In this document: positions 53,010-60,997 of the stretch, piece by piece
Numbering within the stretch: the first letter of the stretch is position 1
Layout of the letters: every line of letters begins with the position of its first letter
From: an uncultured Dyadobacter sp.
GTDB lineage: Bacteria > Bacteroidota > Bacteroidia > Cytophagales > Spirosomataceae
DNA length: 64,000 nucleotides
NCBI RefSeq assembly: GCF_946482605.1
Contig: NZ_CAMLSE010000031.1
Coordinates: 1-64,000 of the forward strand
Direction: 5' to 3'
The notes under the pieces: generated by a model
The model's input: only the letters and a program-made list of their open reading frames with translations
Databases searched by the model: none
Told to the model about the DNA's origin: nothing
Program-made: the position numbers and the translations under genes

Positions 53010-54473
53010 ATGGGCCTGAAAAATTACCTGATCATTGCATTACTGACCTTTCCATCGCTGTCACTGCAAGCCAAAGACTACCGCACCTCACTCTTCGGCA
53101 TCCACTCCGACGGCATTACGCTCAATACCCGCTCCATTCAGTATGCCATCGACTTCATTCACGATAATGGCGGAGGCAGGCTGGTCTTCAACGTCGGCCG
53201 CTACCTGACAGGCTCCATTCACCTCAAATCCAATGTCACGCTGCACCTGGAAGAAGGTGCTGTCCTCCTCGGATCGCTCAATCCCTGGGATTATGATAAA
53301 AAAGTGTGGACTGCCATCGTTTTTGCCCACGATCAGCAGAACATCGGCATTACCGGCCAGGGAGTGATCGATGGTCGTGGCCGCTACATTGCACGGAACA
53401 TCGTCGATATGATCCATAAAGGCCTCATCAAAGACCTTTTCCGGCAGGATCGCCCCGAGGCCGAAACCAGGCCCGTACTCGCCTACATCCGGAATTGCGA
53501 AAATGTAAATATCAAAAACGTAACCATGCAGAACTCGTCGAGCTGGGTGCAGATCTATGACCAATGCAGGAACGTGACGATCGACAGCATTACCGTCGAC
53601 AGCAAAGCCTATTGGAACAACGACGGGATCGATATCGTCGATTGCGACGGCGTAAGCATTACCAACTCCTTCATCGATTCGGACGACGATGGTATCTGCC
53701 TCAAATCGCACGACGCTTCGAAAGTCTGCAAAAACGTGCTCGTCCGCAACTGCACCATCCGTTCAAGCGCCAATGGCATCAAGTTCGGCACCGCGTCCTA
53801 TGGCGGTTTCAGCAATGTGAAAATTTATAATGTGAAGGTCTTCGATACTTACCGATCGGCCATTACACTGCAAGCGGTAGATGGCGGCTTCGTGGAAAAT
53901 GTGATTGTAGATAGCTTGAAAGCGTACAACACGGGCAATGCGATCTTCCTGCGTATAGGAGAAAGGGTGAAGGGAAAGAAAGGGAGGATGGAGAATATTA
54001 GTATTTCAAACATGTATGTGGAGGTGCCTGCAACAAAGCCTGATGCTGGTTATGAGTATGAAGGCCCCATTGAGGATATGCCGCGCAACATATCGCCCTC
54101 GGCCATCGTGGGAATGCCCGATGCGATCATTTCCAATGTGACATTGAAAAACGTCGAAATCAGATTTCCGGGCGGCGGTAATCCCATGTACGCTAAAATC
54201 GGGCTGGCCGAGCTCGACAAAGTTCCTGAAAAACCGACGTTCTACCCCGAGTTCTCGATGTTCGACGAGCTTCCCGCCTGGGGTCTGTACGTGCGCCACG
54301 CGAAGGATGTCAAGATCAGCAACCTGACACTCACCTGCGAGAAAAAGGACTACCGCACAGCCATTGTCACCGACGATGTGCACGGTGCAACGCTGGAAGG
54401 CGTTAAGGTTACGCAGCCAGGCACCAGGCAGTTTATTCACACCCATCGATCGACCGGCGTTGTCAAGAAATGA
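53010..54473 (+). CDS. Glycoside hydrolase family 28 (polygalacturonase-like)
   Basis: A 487-residue exported right-handed beta-helix enzyme. The start at 53010 (MGLKNYLIIA) gives a signal peptide ending LSLQA; the open frame begins at 52875. GH28 motifs are present: NNDGIDIVDCDG, FIDSDDDGICLKSHD with the catalytic Asp pair, and GIKFGTASYGGFSN in place of the canonical GHG. The N-terminus has the pectate-lyase-like DGITLNTRSIQYAIDFIHDN segment. It probably cleaves galacturonan or rhamnogalacturonan-type bonds; the exact substrate is open. The stop overlaps the start of the ThuA-like gene. Confidence 0.9.
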   Translation: MGLKNYLIIALLTFPSLSLQAKDYRTSLFGIHSDGITLNTRSIQYAIDFIHDNGGGRLVFNVGRYLTGSIHLKSNVTLHLEEGAVLLGSLNPWDYDKKVWTAIVFAHDQQNIGITGQGVIDGRGRYIARNIVDMIHKGLIKDLFRQDRPEAETRPVLAYIRNCENVNIKNVTMQNSSSWVQIYDQCRNVTIDSITVDSKAYWNNDGIDIVDCDGVSITNSFIDSDDDGICLKSHDASKVCKNVLVRNCTIRSSANGIKFGTASYGGFSNVKIYNVKVFDTYRSAITLQAVDGGFVENVIVDSLKAYNTGNAIFLRIGERVKGKKGRMENISISNMYVEVPATKPDAGYEYEGPIEDMPRNISPSAIVGMPDAIISNVTLKNVEIRFPGGGNPMYAKIGLAELDKVPEKPTFYPEFSMFDELPAWGLYVRHAKDVKISNLTLTCEKKDYRTAIVTDDVHGATLEGVKVTQPGTRQFIHTHRSTGVVKK

Positions 54474-55300
54474 AACGTCGTATGTGGTTGAAACTTCTTT
54501 TCGCGGCAGCTGTAATCGCAGTGGCATCGGGCGGTTATGCGCTGCATCGGATGCGCTGGCTGCCCTGGCAAAAGCCGGTGTTCGAAACAGCAATTCCGGC
54601 TAACTGCGGCGCAGCGGGGCCCAAAGCCATTTTGATCTTTTCCAAAACAAACGGCTACCGGCACAGTTCCATCGAAGCGGCCGTCAAAGCGATCCGCTCG
54701 GAAGGGCAAAGACGTGGCTGGGAAGTCGCAGCCACCGAAAATGGAGGGATGTTTAATGCGCGCTGCCTGAAATCGTACCGCGCCGTCGTTTTCCTCTCCA
54801 CCACCGGCGATTTCCTCACCGACGAGCAGCAAAAGGCTTTTGAAAATTACATTGAAAACGGAGGCGGCTACGCAGGCATCCATTCCGCGGCCGACTGTGA
54901 ATATGAATGGAACTGGTATGGAAAAATGCTCGGCACACGCTTCCGCAGCCACACCTTTTTGCCCGATCCTGTTCCCATGGCCGAAATTGTAACGGAGCCG
55001 GGCTCGCATCCGGCCATTGATGGGCTGCCTGCACGCTGGTCGAAGCAGGACGAATGGTACAACTTCCGCGAAAATGTGCGGAACAAGCCCGGGTTCCGCG
55101 TTCTCCTCACAGTCGATGAAGGTACCTACCCCGCATTCTGGCCCAAAGCCATGCGCGGCGACCATCCCATTTCGTGGCTCCATCCGGTCGGGAAAGGCAG
55201 GATGTTTTACACCGCCATCGGCCACAATGCCGCCACATACAGCGATCCCAACGCGATGAAGCATATACTGGGCGGGATTGCGTGGGCAGCTGGCCTGTAA
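54470..55300 (+). CDS. ThuA-like domain protein
   Basis: A 276-residue protein with an N-terminal membrane anchor or signal (about residues 5-25). The body is a ThuA-like domain of the class I glutamine amidotransferase fold: ILIFSKTNGYRHSSIEAAVK, FLSTTGDFLTDEQQKAFENY, GGGYAGIHSAADCEYEW and GKGRMFYTAIGHNAATYSD. ThuA proteins are linked with sugar metabolism, but their reaction is not settled. The ATG overlaps the GH28 stop (ATGA), so both are probably translated together and act on the same glycan. Confidence 0.88.
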   Translation: MKRRMWLKLLFAAAVIAVASGGYALHRMRWLPWQKPVFETAIPANCGAAGPKAILIFSKTNGYRHSSIEAAVKAIRSEGQRRGWEVAATENGGMFNARCLKSYRAVVFLSTTGDFLTDEQQKAFENYIENGGGYAGIHSAADCEYEWNWYGKMLGTRFRSHTFLPDPVPMAEIVTEPGSHPAIDGLPARWSKQDEWYNFRENVRNKPGFRVLLTVDEGTYPAFWPKAMRGDHPISWLHPVGKGRMFYTAIGHNAATYSDPNAMKHILGGIAWAAGL

Positions 55301-55473
55301 TGCATCCTCAATGTCAAGAAATTATTACCCTAGTATTAACCAAAACATGGATTTCAAGCGATTTTGGGCATAAAATCAAGCCACTCATTAACTTTCTGTT
55401 AAGTATCCCAAAGCGGCGTCCTGGCGTTTTGCCACGTGAGTATTTTTAGTTTTCAAACTACTCACAAATCAAA

Positions 55474-56970
55474 ATGCAAAAGAAATCTTTACTTGCGCTG
55501 CTGGTTGCGGCAGCTCTCATGAATGGCTGCACGGACCATTTCCCTCATAACCCTGTTCAGGAAGATCCTTCGGCTTTTAAGGAAGTAGCCGGCGTAGACC
55601 TCGGCAACGTCGCCGCAGCTGAAATCTCAGCCTACGATCCTGCTTCTAAAAGGCTTTTTACGGTAAATAATGAAAAGGCAGCCATCGTGGACGTGCTTGA
55701 TCTCTCCGCATTCCCGGTGATCACCAGGCTGCAACCGATCGATGTTTCGACATTGGGCGGTGTGGCCAACAGCGTGGCGGTTTCAAACGGAAAACTGGCT
55801 ATTGCGCTCGAAGCGACTAACAAGCAAGCCAACGGGAGCATTATCGTACTAAATACCAGCACATTACAAACAATCAAGCAAATCACAGTCGGTGCACTGC
55901 CCGACATGGTTACATTCAGCCCCGACGGCCGGTTTATCGTTTCTGCGAACGAAGGCGAGCCCAACGCCGATTACAGCGTTGATCCCGAAGGATCGGTTTC
56001 TATTATCGATATTTCAAATGGATACGCTGTCAAAACCCTCACATTTGAAGGATTTGAGCATTCATACAGTGCGCTGGCTGCGAAAGGTTTTCGCAAGTTC
56101 GGGCCGAAAGCTACTTTCGCCCAGGATATCGAGCCTGAGTACGTAGCCATTTCCGACAATTCACAGAAGGCGTTTGTGACTTTGCAGGAGAATAACGGTG
56201 TGGCTGAAATCGACCTGCTCAGCGGCAAAATCCTGGCCCTGCATCCGCTGGGTACCAAAGACATCAGCTATCTGCTCAATGCACTCGACCCGAGCGACGA
56301 TGATAAGAAAGTGGAACTCAGAAACTGGCCGATCAAATCGTTCTACCTGCCCGATGCGATCTCGTATTTCAATGTTAACGGCACTCCTTATGTAATTACC
56401 GCCGATGAAGGCGATGCACGCGAATACAGCACTTTCGACGAGCAGAAACGCGTGAGTTCGCTGAAATTGAACCCCGTTTACTTCCCGAATGCCGATGAAC
56501 TGAAAAAGAGTTCGAACCTCGGCCGCCTCCGCGTAACGAGCACTCGCGGCGACTTCGAAAACGACGGCACCTACGAAGAGCTTTACAGCTTCGGCGGGCG
56601 CGGTTTCAGCATTTTCCAGGCCGCGGATATGACGCGTGTTTACGAATCGGGCAACTCGCTGGAACAGGAAGTGATCAAGGCCGGCATTTATGATGATAGC
56701 CGCTCCGACGACAAGGGCGTAGAGCCGGAAGGCGTTACCGTGGGCTGGATGAATGGCAGACCCGTCGCATTCGTTGCCATGGAGCGGGTGGATGCAATCG
56801 GCGTCTACGACCTGAGCAACCCCGCAGCCCCGCAATTCCTGCAAATCATCAAAACAGGTGACGCGCCGGAAGGTGTGCTGTTCATCGCATCCGACAAAAG
56901 TCCCAACGGCAAAAGTCTGCTCATTACCAGCAACGAGGAAGACGGCACCGTCAAATTCTATCAGCCTTAA
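55474..56970 (+). CDS. Choice-of-anchor I family beta-propeller lipoprotein
   Basis: A 498-residue lipoprotein with signal ALMNGC (Cys19). The mature part is propeller-like, with repeated strands such as FSPDGRFIVSANEGEPNADY, VSIIDISNGYAVKTLTFEGF and ITADEGDAREYSTFDEQKRV. GVEPEGVTVGWMNGRPVAFV and LLITSNEEDGTVKFYQP near the end match the choice-of-anchor I domain found beside exported phosphatases and nucleases. No enzymatic site is evident. It has its own short intergenic region (173 bases) after the ThuA-like gene. Confidence 0.85.
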   Translation: MQKKSLLALLVAAALMNGCTDHFPHNPVQEDPSAFKEVAGVDLGNVAAAEISAYDPASKRLFTVNNEKAAIVDVLDLSAFPVITRLQPIDVSTLGGVANSVAVSNGKLAIALEATNKQANGSIIVLNTSTLQTIKQITVGALPDMVTFSPDGRFIVSANEGEPNADYSVDPEGSVSIIDISNGYAVKTLTFEGFEHSYSALAAKGFRKFGPKATFAQDIEPEYVAISDNSQKAFVTLQENNGVAEIDLLSGKILALHPLGTKDISYLLNALDPSDDDKKVELRNWPIKSFYLPDAISYFNVNGTPYVITADEGDAREYSTFDEQKRVSSLKLNPVYFPNADELKKSSNLGRLRVTSTRGDFENDGTYEELYSFGGRGFSIFQAADMTRVYESGNSLEQEVIKAGIYDDSRSDDKGVEPEGVTVGWMNGRPVAFVAMERVDAIGVYDLSNPAAPQFLQIIKTGDAPEGVLFIASDKSPNGKSLLITSNEEDGTVKFYQP

Positions 56971-57022
56971 CCGGTTTAATGAGTTCCGGAGAAAGAAGAT
57001 GGCTAAAATGTGATTAAGCTGT

Positions 57023-57059
57023 CATTTGGAGCGAAGCGGCGGCCGCTTCGCTCCAAATG
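57023..57059. repeat. Perfect 37-bp palindrome
   Basis: CATTTGGAGCGAAGCGGC (57023-57040) is the exact inverse of 57042-57059 around a single base. It lies between the convergent choice-of-anchor and LPG-synthase-like genes and could terminate both. Its GGAGCGAAG core recalls the REP-like elements at 54 and 760. Confidence 0.85.
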
Positions 57060-57111
57060 CATTAAGGGATTACTTCCATCGTTTGACGCAGCATTCTTCA
57101 ATGCCATCGGT

Positions 57112-57981
57112 TTATTGCAGAGTCGGCTCCCCGGAGGTCGTCTTAACTCGCCTCCTGTCCGTCAAAAACGCACCTGTGATGGCGGTCAGCATGACGATGA
57201 TGTCGAACAATACACTAACGGTAACCGCAACGTTCTCCGAAGTGCCCAGAAGCTGCGCCCCTTTTAAAAATACCAATTCCCTGGCTCCGATGCCGCCGAT
57301 ACTCAGCGGGAACATGGCTGCGATGGACGACAGGAGGAAGATCAGCACATAATCGGCCAGATGGCCTTTTGCGCCTACCACTTGCAGGAGGATGGCCATG
57401 CAAACGATCTGACATACCTGTGTGAGCACAGATAAAACCATCAGCCTTCCCAGTACCGGAAAGACCGTGTGCAGGAAACGCGTCGCCGCAAACCAAAAAG
57501 TGCCTGCCGAGACGACGGCTAATCCCGCAATTCCCCATAGCAGGGACCGGTCGTACAGCCGCATTGCCACCAGCGTCCCTGCAAGCAACGCCAGCGCAGC
57601 AAACCCAATGATCCGGTCCCAAAGCAGCGTTTTGGTGAGCAGCATTGTTTTTTGTCCGGGGAAATACTGTCTCAAACGGAGCAGCTTATACGCGTCACCT
57701 CCCAGCCCGCCGGGCAGGAACATGCCATAGAACATACTGGTCCAATGCAGATGCAAGCCCGCGCCCTGAGAAAGAGGGACTTCTTGCGCATTCAGCATCG
57801 TGGTAAGTCGCGACGCGGCGGTGACGCGTGAAAAGAGGTACGGTATGATCGCCGCAACCAGCAAAGTCTTGTCCGCTCTGTCGATTGCCTCCGCAAACCG
57901 TTCACGATCGATACCCGACCCGACCCAGCAGAGCAGCCCGGCCGTGATCAATATTTTCAGAATCCATTTCCAATGCTTCAT
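57112..57981 (-). CDS. LPG-synthase-like membrane protein (UPF0104)
   Basis: A 289-residue membrane protein with about seven to eight helices, of the lysylphosphatidylglycerol synthase transmembrane (UPF0104) family. FYGMFLPGGLGGDAYKLLRL and MFPLSIGGIGARELVFLKGA are the two family motifs. The catalytic aminoacyl-transferase domain is absent. Stand-alone members are proposed to move or help glycosylate lipids. It is the last gene of a leftward trio; one base separates it from the GT39 gene, which points to joint translation. Confidence 0.88.
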   Translation of the reverse strand: MKHWKWILKILITAGLLCWVGSGIDRERFAEAIDRADKTLLVAAIIPYLFSRVTAASRLTTMLNAQEVPLSQGAGLHLHWTSMFYGMFLPGGLGGDAYKLLRLRQYFPGQKTMLLTKTLLWDRIIGFAALALLAGTLVAMRLYDRSLLWGIAGLAVVSAGTFWFAATRFLHTVFPVLGRLMVLSVLTQVCQIVCMAILLQVVGAKGHLADYVLIFLLSSIAAMFPLSIGGIGARELVFLKGAQLLGTSENVAVTVSVLFDIIVMLTAITGAFLTDRRRVKTTSGEPTLQ

Positions 57982-57982
57982 T

Positions 57983-59644
57983 TCAATCCTTTTTCAAATG
58001 CACCAATGCAATGTTTTTACAGGCATCCAAACGCGTGGCCGGGTTAATAAAACCGGCTTTGAGCTTGGTCGTGTCGAAATCCAGATAGGCATAAGATTCT
58101 TTTACCTGTAACCTGTGCCGCTCCTTCAGACCATTGATCTCATCCACAGGGCCAACGATCCAGAAGTCGGTTTCATGCGCCAATGCCGCTGTATCCGCGT
58201 CACGATAAAAAAACTCGGAGTAGTAGTTCAATGTAGGGCTCTCCCATTGCCAGACATAAACGTTGTTCTCGGCTATGCCCATTTCCCGGATCTTCGCAGC
58301 AATGTACTGCCCTGCCTGATATCGCTGTATTTCATAATAAAAACTGCCGTTCATAAGCACATTGACCAGCAATGAAGCGCTCAGCGAGATACCCATGAGG
58401 CGGTTCGGCCAGCCACGCGTCACGCGCCATTCATACAGCACCAGATACACCGCCGGGACGATCAGCAACAGCAGCATGTAAGCTTTTACAGGAAATAAAT
58501 ACAGATTGATCAAAAGCCCCAGAAAAATCATTACGATCGCCACAAACTGCTGCATACCCGTCAGCACATGACTTTCCCTGCCTGTCACTTTCTCCATCTC
58601 ACCGGCGATCAGGATCGCAAAAAAGGGGAACAGGATGTTGAGGTAATGCGGAAGGCGAAAATGAGAGGCCGTGAGGATACAAAACATCACCACGATGGTG
58701 GTCCAGGTCAGGATTTCACCATTTTTCTCCGGTGAAAAACCCATTTTAAGCAAATGTATACCGCGTCGAAAAACGGCCCAGTAACCCAGCAGGCACCAGG
58801 GCAGCAGGGCCCACAGCAGTGAATGAAAAAACAGGAAGGGGTCACTCCCCCCGGAACTTCCCCAGTTGACCCCATTCAGCCGCTCGGTGTTCTGGGAAAA
58901 AAGTATGAAGGCAATGCCCGAAATGTAGCTCATCCCCCGGATCGTTTTCTCCGGGTGCAGATCAAACTGCAAATAGTAGCAATACAGCACCGGACTGATC
59001 ATTATAAAAAAAAGTGGAATCGCCCAGAGCCATTTAAAAGACAAAATAACCCGCCAGTTGCGTGAGTAAAGCAGCTGAGTCCCCACGGCTATCACCGGCA
59101 CAGCAACGCCCGACATACCCTTAGTGGCAAAGGACAATGCGAGTACCACGGAACCGGCTGCCAGCATAACCGGACGCGTCGTAACGGTGTACTCATAGAG
59201 CAGCCAGGTGGCGGTGATGATAAACGACAGCAATAATGCGTCCATCCTCACATCGTTGTGGGCCAGCATGTACGCCTGGGTGGAAACCAGGATCAACACC
59301 GCATTCCAGGCTGTGCCGCGGTTATAAAGCCGCCCGGCGAGACGGAACGTCGCGTAAATGCCGGGAACCGCCAACAGCAGGCTGGGAAGCTTGTAGGCCA
59401 GCGTTCCCACCCCGAGCAGCGTATCGCCCAGGGCCGACAGCCAAAAAAGCAGATGGGGTTTATCAAGGTAATCCCGCCCGCGATCGACCAGGCTCACATA
59501 GTCGCCTGTCACATACATATGCATGCCTATGAGCGCGTGATGCGCGCTGTCATTGTCGAAAAGCGGGACAAGCAGCCCCAGGATGTAAACCGCCAGAATG
59601 AGCCCGGCATACAGGCACCGGATGTAAAGGGGATGTTTTTGCAT
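57983..59644 (-). CDS. GT39-type membrane glycosyltransferase (ArnT-like)
   Basis: A 553-residue polytopic membrane protein of the dolichyl-phosphate-mannose / ArnT superfamily. The N-terminal loop has FDNDSAHHALIGMHMYVTGD, then DRGRDYLDKPHLLFWLSALG, the donor-binding signature; the Asp in the first loop is the expected catalytic residue. About 11-12 helices follow, with a soluble C-terminal region (residues 430-553). It would use an undecaprenyl-phosphate sugar made by the GT2 enzyme encoded 11 bases upstream and transfer it to a lipid or glycan at the periplasmic face. Confidence 0.9.
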   Translation of the reverse strand: MQKHPLYIRCLYAGLILAVYILGLLVPLFDNDSAHHALIGMHMYVTGDYVSLVDRGRDYLDKPHLLFWLSALGDTLLGVGTLAYKLPSLLLAVPGIYATFRLAGRLYNRGTAWNAVLILVSTQAYMLAHNDVRMDALLLSFIITATWLLYEYTVTTRPVMLAAGSVVLALSFATKGMSGVAVPVIAVGTQLLYSRNWRVILSFKWLWAIPLFFIMISPVLYCYYLQFDLHPEKTIRGMSYISGIAFILFSQNTERLNGVNWGSSGGSDPFLFFHSLLWALLPWCLLGYWAVFRRGIHLLKMGFSPEKNGEILTWTTIVVMFCILTASHFRLPHYLNILFPFFAILIAGEMEKVTGRESHVLTGMQQFVAIVMIFLGLLINLYLFPVKAYMLLLLIVPAVYLVLYEWRVTRGWPNRLMGISLSASLLVNVLMNGSFYYEIQRYQAGQYIAAKIREMGIAENNVYVWQWESPTLNYYSEFFYRDADTAALAHETDFWIVGPVDEINGLKERHRLQVKESYAYLDFDTTKLKAGFINPATRLDACKNIALVHLKKD

Positions 59645-59655
59645 ATAAAGCGCTG

Positions 59656-60720
59656 CTAAGACCTGGTCGGTTCTCCGGTCAGTTCGCTGAGATACTCCCG
59701 GAGTGGGTAATCTTTTAAAATCTGCTCATTTCCGTCAACTGGTCGATAGATGACCTCCCGGATGACATAAGGCGTTTTCCCGGCCCCTTCATAATAGCTG
59801 CGCATCAGCATTTCGGCGATCAGCCCCATTAATACGACCATGACGCCGGTCAGCACCAGCACCAGCCCGGCCAGCGTACCGGTGGTCCCTGAAAAAAGAT
59901 GCAGTAGTTGCCAAAGCAGAAACAACGTTCCGGCCCCCAGGAGAGCACCACCTAACGCGCCGAACAAGTGCATGGGTTTCTTCATCCAGCGCTGCATGTA
60001 GACCATCAGCACCAGATCGCCCAGCACGCGGGTAGTCCTGCCGAGGCCGTATTTGGATTTGCCGAAGCGGCGTTTATGGTGGCGAACAGGTACCTCGGTC
60101 ATCCTGGCACCGGAAATGTTCCCTAACACGGGAATAAACCGGTGCAGTTCGCCGTATAGCCCCAGCCGTGACGCCGCCTCCCTTCTGAATACTTTGAGTG
60201 TGCAGCCATAGTCGCGCAGGTGTACGCCGGTAAGGTTCCGGATCATCGCATTGGCGATGCGGCTGGGCAGTTTTCTCACCAACCAGCCATCCAGACGATT
60301 GGCACGGTAACCCGCTACAATGTCCCACTGCCCGCCTCGTGCCGCTTCGAGCATTCCCGGAATATCCTGGGGGTCGTTCTGAAGATCGCCGTCGAGGGTG
60401 GCGATGTAATCCCCCGAGGCATGGGCGATTCCGGCTGCCATAGCGGCGGTCTGGCCGAAATTACGGGTCATCCCAATGATCTTGGTTCGCTCGTCCGCCG
60501 CGTCTTTCAGGAGTTTCAGGGTAAGATCGGTGGACCCGTCGTCCACTAGAACGAGCTCGTAATCATATCCTCTCAATGCGCTTCGAACCGCTTTGAAGAG
60601 CGGAGCCACATTATCCTGCTCGTTGTATAGCGGGATGACGATGGAAACGGCCCGGCAGGTTTTCTTCCGGATGTCGGGGAACAAGTCATAAGATGCATGC
60701 AGATCGAAAAATCCTTCCAT
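59656..60720 (-). CDS. GT2 polyprenyl-phosphate glycosyltransferase (GtrB/ArnC-like)
   Basis: A 354-residue glycosyltransferase. VSIVIPLYNEQDNVAPLFKA, VDDGSTDLTLKLL and ATLDGDLQNDPQDIPGML give the GT-A fold and Asp-x-Asp site; KRRFGKSKYGLGRTTRVLGD is typical of DPM1/GtrB enzymes. Two C-terminal helices (about residues 258-320) anchor it. It should load a sugar from a nucleotide donor onto undecaprenyl phosphate, feeding the GT39 enzyme. First gene of the three-gene operon. The open frame begins at 60720; no strong alternative start nearby. Confidence 0.9.
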   Translation of the reverse strand: MEGFFDLHASYDLFPDIRKKTCRAVSIVIPLYNEQDNVAPLFKAVRSALRGYDYELVLVDDGSTDLTLKLLKDAADERTKIIGMTRNFGQTAAMAAGIAHASGDYIATLDGDLQNDPQDIPGMLEAARGGQWDIVAGYRANRLDGWLVRKLPSRIANAMIRNLTGVHLRDYGCTLKVFRREAASRLGLYGELHRFIPVLGNISGARMTEVPVRHHKRRFGKSKYGLGRTTRVLGDLVLMVYMQRWMKKPMHLFGALGGALLGAGTLFLLWQLLHLFSGTTGTLAGLVLVLTGVMVVLMGLIAEMLMRSYYEGAGKTPYVIREVIYRPVDGNEQILKDYPLREYLSELTGEPTRS

Positions 60721-60997
60721 GGTAATCGAAGCGAGCTGATGGTTGTTGATGCGTGTGGGTCATACGAACCCTACTGCCGCCAACAACGATTGCCGTAGCT
60801 TGGTTTGCGCTTTCCTTATCCCTAATAATTTCGTAACAAGCGCACCATTATTGCTGCTATCCTTCTCAATTTGATTACATTAACAAAACAATCACATGAA
60901 ATATAACCAGTCTTCAACGATGACACCGATGCTACGGCATTTACACAAATAATTAAGTAAATTCGATACGACTCACCCCATTTATTCGATATTTCAT
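60721..60997. other. Divergent intergenic region
   Basis: An AT-rich region between the GT2 gene and the M4 peptidase gene. I see no clear TAnnTTTG box, hairpin or small gene. Confidence 0.3.
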
